Source of the DNA: Gracilariopsis chorda
Taxonomy: Eukaryota > Rhodophyta > Florideophyceae > Gracilariales > Gracilariaceae
Assembly (NCBI GenBank): GCA_003194525.1
Contig: NBIV01000314.1
Location: forward strand, 1-64,000
Length of the DNA: 64,000 nt
Reading direction: 5' to 3'
In this document: positions 10,854 through 20,876 of the stretch, piece after piece
Position numbering within the stretch: the stretch's first letter is position 1
How the letters are laid out: each line of letters starts with the position of its first letter
Translations under genes and position numbers: made by a program
The notes under the pieces: model-generated
Database searches by the model: none
What the model saw: the letters and a program-made list of their open reading frames with translations, nothing else
Told to the model about the DNA's origin: nothing

Positions 10854-11413
10854 TCAACAGTATTGACTGGCGCGAGGTCCCGCTGGAACAGAGCGGTCGG
10901 CTTGACGGCGGCGGTGGCGGTACCGGTGGTCCGGGTCTTGGTACAAACACCGCCCTTGCGGGGGACTTCATCTACTTCGATCCCTGGGAGTTCCGCGAGA
11001 TTTCCTCCGAGGAGGCGAGGGAACTCCGCGACGCACCATGGCATGTGCGGGACGATCACCCGATTGGGTACGTCGATTCCGACGATTACTACCCCGCGTA
11101 TAGCGGGGATGACCCGATGTTCGATAACGAACCCGAAGACCTGAGAGACATGGAACTAGACGTTGCCGACATGGTCGTAGACGAATCCCCCGAGGGGGTG
11201 CCTCCAGTTCCCAGTCCTCCGACGGCGAGCGCCGGGCCCTCACTCCCCAGCGGGGGTACAGTCAATGAAAGCGATATCATTGCTCGCTTCCTCCGCGGAG
11301 CGGGTTTAAGCACTGCCGAGTTTTCGGGTGACGTCACCGCGATGGCGGATGCCTTGGCTTACCGCCTTGCGGGTGGTCACGCCCAGGAGGATGGGGAGGG
11401 GTCGAACTTCTAA
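10751..11413 (+). CDS. Antisense accessory ORF 2 in element A, acidic
   Basis: This overlaps the end of the first antisense ORF in another frame and runs to 11413. Only the part after about 10856 looks protein-like. That part is Gly-rich, then strongly acidic (DDYYPAYSGDDPMFDNEPED), Pro/Ser-rich, and ends in a helical segment. It may be the second half of one antisense product made by splicing or frameshifting, or a separate protein. No known domain is visible. Confidence 0.5.
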   Translation: MVHPTACAGRYSQSGPQRPPWGASNDELLQLLGLINSIDWREVPLEQSGRLDGGGGGTGGPGLGTNTALAGDFIYFDPWEFREISSEEARELRDAPWHVRDDHPIGYVDSDDYYPAYSGDDPMFDNEPEDLRDMELDVADMVVDESPEGVPPVPSPPTASAGPSLPSGGTVNESDIIARFLRGAGLSTAEFSGDVTAMADALAYRLAGGHAQEDGEGSNF

Positions 11414-11600
11414 TCCAGTATCCTGGTCTCTTTCCCTGGCTTAGCCAGTAATGTAGCTTAGCATCATACAGGAGCGCGAGGCTCCTGAGTAAACATTCCC
11501 GTTTAGAACGGCCTTTTCTCTTTCATTCCTGTCCTTCACGGAGTCCATACAAAAGGGGGTGTACTCCTTCTTTCCTACCTTCCCCGGCTTCGCGGCGTTT
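11414..11600. other. Gap between antisense ORFs and the pol end of element A
   Basis: This short non-coding stretch lies where antisense and sense units converge. Short GC-rich inverted repeats such as GGAGCGCGAGGCTCC occur here and could act as a terminator-like hairpin. Confidence 0.35.
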
Positions 11601-12152
11601 TTATCCTACTTGGGCGTTGCACAGCGTAGCTGGATTTGCGGTACCCGCGCTGCGCTGATATTGGACCACCTTCGAACGAGGGAGGTGTTCGATAGGTTCC
11701 ATGGTGTCCCAGCTTGGGTCATATCCGTACAAAGAGACGCGGTATCTTAGAATGCCTTCCTGATTCCAGGTGTGCCCGACGATTCGGTCAATCACAAACT
11801 CTTGTTTGTATACCTGCCGGCCTTGCCGTGTTATGGTGACCTCGCTTGTCAGGGGTTGCCCGATGGACGGGATATTTCCCCTCAGGGGTGCGTCAGGATG
11901 CAACGTGCCGGCTTCGCTCGGAGGATGCGGCACAGAGTGCGGAATAATATCCCTCAAGAGGGTGTCTTCGTGGAATGGTTGCCGCGTACCGCGGTAATTG
12001 GGTCGTACCGCTCGTTTTCGGGGTCCTCCGTCCCATGTTGACGGTAGTCCGGTCGAACCGCAAGCTTGCGGGCATCTTGCCGCTTTGGTGGAGTTGTGGA
12101 GGTCACTCCCTGCCGGGGCTTTCCGCGTCACGCGGTGATTCGTGCGGGGCAC
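11601..12152 (-). CDS. C-terminal chromodomain region of element A pol
   Basis: Toward the C-terminus the minus-strand frame carries a chromodomain-like segment: a start VIDRIVGHTW, then RYRVSLYGYDPSWDTMEP, followed by LPRSKVVQYQ. This matches the chromodomain pattern of aromatic residue, hydrophobic strand, K/Y-x-G-Y/W-x-xx-x-T-x-EP and a final helix. In chromoviruses such domains follow the integrase and are thought to guide insertion to marked chromatin. The upstream half is low-complexity linker. Confidence 0.75.
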   Translation of the reverse strand: MPRTNHRVTRKAPAGSDLHNSTKAARCPQACGSTGLPSTWDGGPRKRAVRPNYRGTRQPFHEDTLLRDIIPHSVPHPPSEAGTLHPDAPLRGNIPSIGQPLTSEVTITRQGRQVYKQEFVIDRIVGHTWNQEGILRYRVSLYGYDPSWDTMEPIEHLPRSKVVQYQRSAGTANPATLCNAQVG

Positions 12153-13783
12153 ACAATCTTCGTGCGTTCACGTGACTCCCACGGCATGTGGCTCTGAACC
12201 GCCTCCTTGCGTTCCGCCTCCCTTGGCTTGGGCCTTACACTGTCCGGCTGAGCCGTGCACTGCTGTGTTGGCACCCGGTATCCGGCGGTTACTTCCGGTG
12301 CTCCGTTGGGTGGCCTCAAACTCCCTGATGGGGGGTTGACAGCTGGCACCGTGGACACCCTGTTCGGGGACTTTGCCTCTAATTGAGGTGTGATGTCTTC
12401 CTCAAGAGGTGCATCATCCGGGACGACCAGTTTAACCCTGGCGACGACGCCGGGTTTTTCCGAGGCGCTCGGTATATCACTGCGATTGCACGGAGACATC
12501 GGCACTTCTATCTACGAAGTTCGGAAAACATTCCCGTTAAGAACGGTTCTCAAGTCCGGGGCTGTAGAGCCAGGGACTTGAGTTGCAAGATTTGAATTCC
12601 TGCCTTCCTCCCTCAAGAGGGTCTTTTCACTTTCCAGCGTTCCTGGTTTTCCAAGGCGTGCGTTGCCTGCTACCAGCGGTGTGGTTGGTGCTGAGGAATC
12701 CGTTTTGGCGGGAAATTCCCTCCACGACGGTTCTGCGACTACATCCTGGTGAGGGGTCTGCGAAACGATATCGCTATCCTGATTCAGAGAATTGGCCTGA
12801 TTCAGGGGTACGGACTGCGATGTCGGTCCACTCTCCCGTATCGTACGGTATAACTGCGTCGTTCCGGAACCCTATGTGGGGGATTGCGAGGCTTCATCGA
12901 CCTTCCCTGTTTCACGGCTCAAATCCCGTTGCGACGGTAATAATTTCCAGCGTGGCGATAGGTCCCCTCCCCCTCCTTAGACGGAGCAAGGGGAGTAATA
13001 GTAAGATATCCCGCATGGCGGGTGTAGATGCGCGCAGAAGGGGCAGTAGTGTTAGGAGTAGAAAAAGGTCCGTTTGGACCTGAACGATCCAGTGGAGCCG
13101 GGGGTTCCGACAAGGTCGGTAAATCTGAGAGGCCCCGAGTAGGGTGTGGTATAGTAGTCCGTCTATTTAGTCCCGGGGTTTCCGGCGTTGCTGAGTCCGT
13201 AGAGACGGGTTTCCCTGTTTCCAAGACGACCTCAGACGAGGGGGGAGGGGCAGGTACCACACGATCGCGGGAAATCCGCTCGTGTGCCTTGCCCATTTCC
13301 ACTACGACAGTGTCGGGGTTAACGGATACCACTTTAAACGGTCCATCCGCCACAGACGAAAGCTTGTGACGCTTCTCCCGTTCCGGGTTATAATATTCCT
13401 TATGTATAAAGACGTAGGTATTAGCCCATATGCGGGCAGCATTATCTCGTAAACGAGCGTCGAAATCCCGCTTGCACGCGGCTTACGCGCGTTCCATAGA
13501 ATTCCGCGCTGCAGGGACTAGTTTAGTAAGCCATTGCTTCCATTCCTGGTGGTAGCCACCCACAGATGGGAAATTATCCAAGGTGGCTTGGGATTCTAAC
13601 GCCACAGGCGGGAGTGAACGAGATAGAACCAATTCGAACGGTGACACTCCGGTAGTCCGGTGAACTTGTGTATTCTATGCAAATGTTAAAGCATCTGCAT
13701 ACAAGTCCCAAGTTTTGGGGTGATCAGCAACGTAGGAACGGAGAGAGCCCAACAAAGTACGGTTGAACCGTTCGACTTGCACA
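12153..13783 (-). mobile_element. Integrase C-terminal linker region of element A
   Basis: The minus strand continues the pol region between the integrase core and the chromodomain. At about 13250-13353 a segment beginning DGPFKVVSVNPDTVVVEM has the form of the beta-strand module that follows Ty3/Gypsy integrase cores. The remainder is rich in Pro, Ser, Thr and Arg. The reading is broken in several places. Confidence 0.55.
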
Positions 13784-14593
13784 TTACACTGGGGGATGGT
13801 AGGTAGTCGTGAACAAGTTCTTCACCTCCAGGATGCGACAAACATCCTGGAAGAACTTGGACGCGAACTGCCGTCCGTTATCGGAGAGCACTTCCATAGG
13901 AGGACCGTAGACAAAAATCCAGTGCGTTAACAGAGCCTGGGCTACCGTGAAAGCGGTTATCCTCCCAAGAGAGACAGTCCGATCAAGCTTTGAAAAGCGA
14001 TCAGTGATCACAAGTAAGAACTTGTTGCCTCTCTTTTTAGTGAGGAGAGGTCCGAGAATATTGATTGCAATAAACTCGAGTTGCGCTTTAGCAGGGAATA
14101 ACTTCATTTTCTTCGCGTTCCTGTGGAGCATCACCCGGTTCTTCGAGCATTCGGTACAAAACCGCATAGTTGCGTAGCAATCAACCACCACGGTGGGCCA
14201 GTAAAAAGCCCTTCGCAGGGTGAGATAGAGCTTCCTCCCACCCACGTGGCCACCGAGCTTCGCATAGTGCGAGAGATGTAACACCCGCGACTGCAGGGAA
14301 TGAGGTACCACAATCTGTGGGCGAGCTTCCACCAACCGAACGAGGTAGCCTTTATCGTTCACCTCGAACGGGAGGTCTTCGCCACCGTTGAAACGGGCAC
14401 GAATCCTCATACAGAAGGGGTTACTGAATTGTTCTCGGATCAATTCCTCCGGTGAAACCGGTACAAAACTTCCCGGTAAGGGATTCTCAGGGGTCTCGCG
14501 GGATGCGAGTAAGTTGTTAAAGGCAGCATCCTCATTCCACTCTTCTGGCCATTCCTCGAACTTCCACTCCGGGTCATCCGGTTCTTCAGCCAT
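13784..14593 (-). CDS. Integrase core of element A
   Basis: The frame contains the zinc-binding H-H-C-C arrangement (LHLSHYAKLGGHVG ... FCTECSKNR) followed by a catalytic core with LLVITDRFSKL and LSDNGRQF, which carry acidic residues of the D,D-35-E triad. It inserts the cDNA into host DNA. It lies directly downstream of the reverse transcriptase frame, as in Ty3/Gypsy rather than Copia order. Confidence 0.85.
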   Translation of the reverse strand: MAEEPDDPEWKFEEWPEEWNEDAAFNNLLASRETPENPLPGSFVPVSPEELIREQFSNPFCMRIRARFNGGEDLPFEVNDKGYLVRLVEARPQIVVPHSLQSRVLHLSHYAKLGGHVGGRKLYLTLRRAFYWPTVVVDCYATMRFCTECSKNRVMLHRNAKKMKLFPAKAQLEFIAINILGPLLTKKRGNKFLLVITDRFSKLDRTVSLGRITAFTVAQALLTHWIFVYGPPMEVLSDNGRQFASKFFQDVCRILEVKNLFTTTYHPPV

Positions 14594-14596
14594 GAA

Positions 14597-16264
14597 TCAT
14601 GGAATGTCGTCATCCTCCATTGGGAGTGCTTCCCCGTTTGTGGGTAAACGCGACAAAGCGTCGGCCTGGGTGTTGAGCGCTCCCTTTCTAATTATGACTT
14701 GGAAGTCATATTCCGCAAGGCGGAGTCTCCAGCGCATAAGGCGGCCCGAGGGATCGGATATGTTCATTAACCACCTCAACGAGGAATGATCCGTGTATAC
14801 GGTAAACTGAACTCCCATAAGATAGGGGGGTAGGGTGGAAAGCGCCCACACGACGGCGAGACACTCTTTCTCCGACACAGAGTAATTCCGCTCGTGGACA
14901 TTGAGCGAGCGTGACCAATAACCAGTTGGCCTTCGGTCCACCTCTGGGGTGGTTTGGAAAAGAGCACAACCAACTTGGTAGTCGCTCGAGTCCGTGTCCA
15001 CGGAGTACGGGAGTCCCAGTTTGGGTAAAGATAAGATAGGTGCTGACGTGACAGCCTCCTTTAAGGAGATAAACGCTTCCAATTGCATGGGCGTTAATTG
15101 TCCCAATTGTGGGGGGTTTCCTTTGTGTAACAACGCGTTCAACGGTGCCGCTATATCCGAAAAGTTCGGGATAAACCGTCTGTAGACGTTGACCAGCCCT
15201 AAAAAGGAGCGGAGTTCCGTTTGAGTGCGGGTTTCCTTAGCCCCAACGAGGGTCTTGACTCGAGCCTTCTCGATCATTAACCGTCCCGGACGGATGATAT
15301 ATCCCAGATACTTGACAGTATCTGTGAGGAACTCGCACTTCCTCAACTTGAAGGTAATTCCCGCATCGCAGAGCACGGTCAGAACGTCCCTGACATGGGC
15401 GAGATGGTCCTCCAAATTATTGGAGAAGATGATAATATCATCCAGGTAGACCAGGCAGCTCCGCCACTTGAAGCGGTTCAATAGAATATCTATTGCACGT
15501 TGAAAGGTAGGGGGAGCGTTGGTCAAACCAAACGGCATCCGTTTGAAGGGGTACGATCCTGCGTGGCAGGTGAACGCGGTCTTATCGCGATCCTTCTGTC
15601 TAACAGGGACCTGCCAATAACCCCAATTGGCGTCCAAAGCCGTGAACACGGTAGCGTCTCCAAGGGAGTCGATGCACTCGTCCATACGAGGGATGGGATA
15701 TGTGTCCCTAACAGTCACGGCATTGAGCCGGCGATAGTCGACACAGAACCTCCAGGTTCCGTCAGCCTTCAAAACCAGTACAACTGGGGATGCCCAGGGT
15801 GCTTGAGCGGGCTCTATCACACCTGCGCGGAGCATTTTGTCCACTTGGGACTGCTCCTCTTCCCAAGCGTTCGGTCCTGCCCTGTAAGGGGGTTGTGCCA
15901 TCGGACGTGCACCCGGTAGCAAATCTATCCGGTGTTCCGTAGCATTAATCTCTCCAAGCGAGCCATCCCACATCGTGGTAAATTCCCGTAGGATTGCACG
16001 GAGTTTGTCGCGGTGTGACTCCGGCACATTGCCGAGGTCTATATCTTCGAGTGCCTTTATGGGGTCTACTCTGTCAGAACGCGCTGTAACATTGTCCTGT
16101 GATACAGGTGGGGCCGTCGGTTCCGAGTTTTTCGGGATGTTCGATGTTAAAAAAAAGGTTTCCTCTCCCTCCTTTGACGCCAGTTCGTCAGCGGTGGGGG
16201 TGGCTTCCTCAGAAGAGGCGGCAGTTCCAAGAACACTGGCGGTCGTCATCTTCGTCGGGAGCAT
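14597..16264 (-). CDS. Reverse transcriptase and RNase H of element A
   Basis: This is a 555-codon open frame. It contains the RT palm motif YLDDIIIFS, the upstream FCVDYRRLNAVTV and MPFGLTNAPPTFQR blocks, and an RNase H segment (SVDTDSSDYQVG, YTDHSSLRWLM). The order RT, RNase H, integrase is that of Ty3/Gypsy. The N-terminal 100 residues are a linker from the protease. The frame is long and intact in appearance, unlike element B. Confidence 0.95.
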   Translation of the reverse strand: MLPTKMTTASVLGTAASSEEATPTADELASKEGEETFFLTSNIPKNSEPTAPPVSQDNVTARSDRVDPIKALEDIDLGNVPESHRDKLRAILREFTTMWDGSLGEINATEHRIDLLPGARPMAQPPYRAGPNAWEEEQSQVDKMLRAGVIEPAQAPWASPVVLVLKADGTWRFCVDYRRLNAVTVRDTYPIPRMDECIDSLGDATVFTALDANWGYWQVPVRQKDRDKTAFTCHAGSYPFKRMPFGLTNAPPTFQRAIDILLNRFKWRSCLVYLDDIIIFSNNLEDHLAHVRDVLTVLCDAGITFKLRKCEFLTDTVKYLGYIIRPGRLMIEKARVKTLVGAKETRTQTELRSFLGLVNVYRRFIPNFSDIAAPLNALLHKGNPPQLGQLTPMQLEAFISLKEAVTSAPILSLPKLGLPYSVDTDSSDYQVGCALFQTTPEVDRRPTGYWSRSLNVHERNYSVSEKECLAVVWALSTLPPYLMGVQFTVYTDHSSLRWLMNISDPSGRLMRWRLRLAEYDFQVIIRKGALNTQADALSRLPTNGEALPMEDDDIP

Positions 16265-16305
16265 CCCAAGGGGCTGTGGAGTGATGTTTCCAATTACTTG
16301 GTTCT

Positions 16306-17163
16306 TTACCAGATACTGGGGGCGTTGGCCAAGATTGGCAACGAGTATCCGGAAAGGAGCATCCGGGGTAACGTGAACAATTCCGTTCGCCAGCGCGAGC
16401 TGGTATTTCTCGTATAACGAGGACAGAGGTTGAATACCCCGAAGACCGTGTTGACGGCAATTGACTTACACCCAGACTTGGGACTCAGGCGGTATAGAAA
16501 CCGAGGTTGCGACTCGAAATTTGATGGGCTCGCGAGACGCGGGCGGTGGTTCCTGCCAGCAGGTAGTGGGACTTGCTTCTGCGAAGCACGCTTCAGCGGG
16601 CGACGGACGATCGGGAATGACGATCCGTCCTCGAGTTCCACACGCCTAAGGCTGGACCTGATTGCGTCGACAAATCTGTCGTAGTAATCACATCCCAGCA
16701 TGACCGGAGCGGCAAATGACCGACAAACAATAAAGTCGAGCTTCACCACGGAGGTGCCCAAGCGCACGACCATTTCGGCAGTACCCACCGTTTTTAACGG
16801 ATTGTTGTTCGCATCTGCGACGTCAGGAACCGTTTCGGAACGGATACGAGACCACACCTGCGGGTGTAGCAATGAATCCACGATGAATATGGGCCCTGCA
16901 CCTGTGCCCAGGACTGTTAGAAATCTCACCATAAAATGGTTATCAAGGCCAAGGTCGGCGTAAACCTTGTAGTTGCGCTTGGCCATGACCAAGACTTTAT
17001 CCGGGATCCGGGGGTTTTTACTCCGTATCCACGGGCGACGCTGCACAGAAAGGTGTGCAGAGTCCGCGTCTGTGGTGTCCTTTCTTGAAAGGATTTTCAC
17101 CGGGGAGCGAGGAAGCGACGCCTCGGGCGTCAACAGCCTCATCTCTGAGGACGCCTCTCCCAA
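16306..17163 (-). CDS. Protease region of element A
   Basis: It sits between the nucleocapsid zinc knuckle and the reverse transcriptase. The segment VLGTGAGPIFIVDSLL and the later APVMLGCDYYDRF have the form of a retropepsin fold (active-site loop, flap, and the ILG-like strand). It would cleave the Gag-Pol precursor. Confidence 0.75.
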   Translation of the reverse strand: MGEASSEMRLLTPEASLPRSPVKILSRKDTTDADSAHLSVQRRPWIRSKNPRIPDKVLVMAKRNYKVYADLGLDNHFMVRFLTVLGTGAGPIFIVDSLLHPQVWSRIRSETVPDVADANNNPLKTVGTAEMVVRLGTSVVKLDFIVCRSFAAPVMLGCDYYDRFVDAIRSSLRRVELEDGSSFPIVRRPLKRASQKQVPLPAGRNHRPRLASPSNFESQPRFLYRLSPKSGCKSIAVNTVFGVFNLCPRYTRNTSSRWRTELFTLPRMLLSGYSLPILANAPSIW

Positions 17164-17312
17164 AGGAGAGACTCCCTCATTTAGTTTTCCTGGAAGGTTC
17201 CCGCCGTCGGCGGTAGTCTAGGATCCTCGACTACGAGAGCTTCGTTCCGGGGGCCGGGGGTTTTATCCGCATAAGCGGTGGTTGCGTCGGACGTTTGCGC
17301 GACCGATTCGGG

Positions 17313-17522
17313 TTAATTGAAGCTAGCTGCGCACGCGGGATATGTTGCAAGGCATGCGACCGTTTTAGCACGGAGGTAGGAAGCCGTCGGAACGGAACGT
17401 TTCTCCTCTGGAATGAGGGCCTCGTAATTTTCCACCACCTTGGCCATATCCTTCAGTGAGCAAAGACACTGAGGGGATTTATGGCCATGGTTGTAGCAAA
17501 GGTGGCAAATTAGAGCCAACAC
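17313..17522 (-). CDS. Nucleocapsid zinc knuckle of element A
   Basis: CHLCYNHGHKSPQC matches the CxxCxxxxHxxxxC zinc knuckle of retrotransposon Gag, which binds genomic RNA. It lies between the Gag capsid-like region and the protease. Confidence 0.8.
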   Translation of the reverse strand: MLALICHLCYNHGHKSPQCLCSLKDMAKVVENYEALIPEEKRSVPTASYLRAKTVACLATYPACAASFN

Positions 17523-17577
17523 GGCGACGCGTCGGTTAGTATCCCGAGCATCGGAGAGGCGTACCGCCGGGCGGGTG

Positions 17578-18967
17578 TCACTCCATCCAGCCCGTTGATC
17601 GGGATTGGCCGTTCATAAACGGGACTAGTGGCGGCTGAACGCGATTGTTCCCCACGGACAATACGGGGTTGTGTTGCGCCGTTTCGAACGTGTCCTTTGT
17701 CTTTGACGTTAAGTCCGTGGTTGGTATAGACACACCATCTCCCTGTGCAAAACGCACGGTGTCGTATCCCTGTTGGGGGGTTCGATCTGCAAAACGCGAG
17801 GGCGATGAGGAGTCACTCTCCAGCACCAATGCCTTGGTGGGCCTAGACCGAGGACTCGGAGTTCTTGCACGAAGTGCTTCCCCTTCCGCTCGAGCGTGTT
17901 GAACAAGCTCGAGGTAGGTGACCCTCCACTTTTCCTCGTGGTAACGAGTGACAAGACTCCGGACTGCCGGGTCAAGGCCATCGATGAACATGGTACAACG
18001 TTCCCCTGCGGGGTATAAATTCCCGCAACGGTGGAAGGCCTTGTTAAGGCGCACCGAGTAATCTGTTTCACTCTCGCCTGAGCGCTGACGAGTATCTCGC
18101 AAAGCGAGCACTGCCCCCTGAATGGCGGTATTGGTGGCATAGAAGCGCAAATATATATTGCATCGCCTCCGGCCAGCCGGTTACTCCTCCCTCTGAGGCA
18201 CGAGATGATCCTCTGACAGAGTTGTACTGGTTCTCTGCCACTCCCCGTAAGAAATACGGTAATGCCAAATAGGCTTGTCCCTCGTTCATTCCGAGGATAT
18301 CGGCTTCCGCTACGAAGCGGGAAAGAAAATCCAACACCATAATTGGGTCTTCTCCAGTAAAATACTGGTTACGCAGTGAGAGATGTATACGTTTTATGTA
18401 CTCTTTCACCTTCCCCCTGCCACGGGGTGTACGTCCTAAAGAGGAACCTTCGAGCCAATAGTACCGGTAGGACAGTAGTTTCCGATACAACGAATTCGTC
18501 GGTCTTAACTCCCTGAGGCCAGGGTGTCTTCTCCCCTTTCTGCTGGTGCTCATTCCACCTTGGGTGGCGGATGACCGCTTAGAGCCGGAAGAACGGCCTC
18601 GTTTCTCGTCCTCCGAATCGGATTCCGAGGAACTAGAACTATCTGACCCGTTCTGGGCTGAATCCGATGATGTCTTAGAATCAGAATCCGAGTGATCTCG
18701 TTTGTATTTCCGCTTATAGCGGCGCTTCTTTCTTCCAGCATCCTGGTCGTGGTGTGACACAGCTGGTGCCGGATCATCCGGGGACGGTTTATCCATGAGG
18801 ATAAACTGCTCTAACGTCTCCAGACGGGCACGAACTCGATCAAATCGAGAGTCCACTCCTTCTATGAAGGTAGCGGGTTGCCCCAAACTCTCTAACATAG
18901 AGTTGACATCGGACCGTAAGATACGGAGATCCTCTGCGACAACCTTTGTAGAGGTGTCCATCACCAC
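17578..18967 (-). CDS. Gag of element A
   Basis: Two overlapping minus-strand frames make up Gag. The N-terminal part starts MVMDTSTKVVAEDL, has a coiled-coil-like segment, a basic KKRRYKRKYKRDHSDSDS tract and a long acidic/serine tract. The capsid-like core follows, with LRNQYFTGEDPIMVLDFLSRF and a second half with SVRLNKAFHRCGNLYP. The pattern fits Ty3/Gypsy Gag. The nested 13.4-kb element begins only about 90 bp upstream of its start, so it lies in the 5' untranslated leader. Confidence 0.8.
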
Positions 18968-19284
18968 CTCACGGAGGGTTTTTAATTCCCCGACAACGGT
19001 GTCGTGGGCGGTTCACAAAGCGTGAGCCTGAGATTACAGGCAATTCCCCTGCGTCGGTGTTCTCGGAATTCTAGATAGAGGTGCTAGATCGCAAGTTTCT
19101 TAGGCAAAAGCTCAAAAATACTACGAAAATGATAGATTCGGCTAGTTTCTGGCGCTTGCCAAGTAAAAAAAAAATTTGGAATTCACACTTCCATATCTTA
19201 CAGAGCCTTGCCTCACCTGCACTGCGCATCGCTAGTTTCAAGTTTGGAGCAAGTTCATGTCCACTAAAAGCTAGATACAGATCT

Positions 19285-19325
19285 CAAAATGGCGCTGGCC
19301 ACGCAGCGGCCAGCACCATTTCGAG
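19285..19325. repeat. Subterminal hairpin of the large element, copy 1
   Basis: AAATGGCGCTGG and its complement CCAGCACCATTT flank a short GC-rich loop about 230 bp inside the element end. Copy 2 has the same hairpin at 44934-44974 with a better-paired stem. Preservation of pairing despite base changes suggests a structural role, for example as a recombinase binding site. Confidence 0.6.
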
Positions 19326-19523
19326 CACCCAACCAAAACTAACATTTCTATTTCCATCTTTTGAGTTTCAAACTTCATACTGCCCTATTTTGACTTCCAA
19401 CTCATCCTCAGGAAATCATCTGGGTAGCTCTCTCCGTTCTCACACACCCGACGCACCGCGCATCAGATTCCAATACCACCCATTCCGTCGTCCTAACAGC
19501 CTCAACGACACTCATAAACAACA

Positions 19524-20210
19524 CTAGCCTTCTTCTCCCTCTTCCCTCTTTCCATGCCTCCTCTTCAACCGACTCTTAACCTCCAATCCTTCTTCTTCCT
19601 TCTCCTCCAACCTCCTTTTCACGCCCCCTCTACCTCCAGGAGTAACCGGAGACCCACTCCCGACAGCACCTCCCACCCCACCTTCCCCTCCACCTCCATA
19701 CATCTTGTTCCACATATCCTCGACTAGATGCACAGCCCTATCCACCAGTAAAAGCCGCTTCTCCAACTCCAAAATCCGCCCTGTCAACTCCTCATTCTCC
19801 TTCCAAAGCCTCCCCAGCTCCTCTCCCACACACGCCACAACCCCATCGACGTGCTGCTCTGCCCATACCCCAGCCTCCCTCACCTTCCAGCGCAACTCAG
19901 CCACAGCACCCATCTGCACTCCTTCCTCCGACGCACTCAGAACCATCCCTCCCAACTCCACGACAACCTCCTCAATACACTCATCCAAACGCTCCTTAAG
20001 CCCTCCCCCAGTCCTCCTCAGTATTTCCTTCACATCGCGGTAGAACCCATCCATTCGTCTCCCTCCACCTCCCCCTACCCCTCCTCCTCGACCACTCTCG
20101 CCCGCCCCTCCCTCCCCACCATCCCCTCTTATCATCGTCCCAACCCCAAGCTTACTGACCGAAAATTGCAAATAGTAGTCATGGTACGTGTGGATGTTCT
20201 CAAATGACAT
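19524..20210 (-). CDS. Gly-rich and coiled-coil protein of the large element
   Basis: This frame of 228 codons has a Gly/Arg-rich segment near residues 28-52, a helical middle with heptad-like LWKENEELTGRILELEKRLL, a second Gly-rich stretch and a basic tail (KSRLKRRHGKREEG). No known domain. The tail could be a nuclear signal. The gene is absent from copy 2, where the deletion removes everything from here to the middle of the ParB-like frame. Confidence 0.5.
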   Translation of the reverse strand: MSFENIHTYHDYYLQFSVSKLGVGTMIRGDGGEGGAGESGRGGGVGGGGGRRMDGFYRDVKEILRRTGGGLKERLDECIEEVVVELGGMVLSASEEGVQMGAVAELRWKVREAGVWAEQHVDGVVACVGEELGRLWKENEELTGRILELEKRLLLVDRAVHLVEDMWNKMYGGGGEGGVGGAVGSGSPVTPGGRGGVKRRLEEKEEEGLEVKSRLKRRHGKREEGEEG

Positions 20211-20876
20211 GAATCTTCAAGAGTCGTGAATAAATGTTCAAGAGTCGTGAGTGAATTTTCAGAAGTCGATAATGAATGTCCCACCTCTTCACTTGAACCA
20301 ACTTTGTCACTGCTTAAATGCATAGCTTATCATTTTCACATTTGCTCACCCCTTGTCCTTCCCAACACACAAAACAATATTTTGAACCTCTACACGATAA
20401 TGCCTTCACCCTCTTCACTCTTCTTCATACATCAAACACGCCACAATGCATTCATGTATGAAAAGAACCAGTACTTTCTATATCAACAGAATGGATAATC
20501 GCGGTATTTGGCTATAAAAACGGGATCCTTCACATCTGCACAATCACCGTCAATTCTCATACATAATCCCGTACTCAATTTTACATCCATTCGTGTTTCA
20601 TATGAGCTGCCCCTTCATTCTTCCCTCCAATACACCTATCCCAAGTTTCTTCTCATACTTGTAGACCTTTTTTTATGGAATATAACAAAGTGAAATCTTT
20701 GTATACATCATCCGTTCATTATTACGAATCTTTCCAATGAAGCCGCATAAAAAGTAATCCCCATCGTAGTAAACCTCTCCCATTCACTATAAACATTCAC
20801 TATAAACATTCATCATAAAGATCAAAACGCAATCATCAGATTTAGCAAACGAATATCACTAGTTTACTTATCATTA
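20211..20876. other. AT-rich stretch within the large element
   Basis: No gene is evident. A short degenerate repeat around 20210-20270 (AAGAGTCGTGAATAAATGTTC-like units) and TATAAACATTCA repeats near 20790-20820 are visible. It separates the Gly-rich gene from the end of the long minus-strand reading. Confidence 0.4.
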
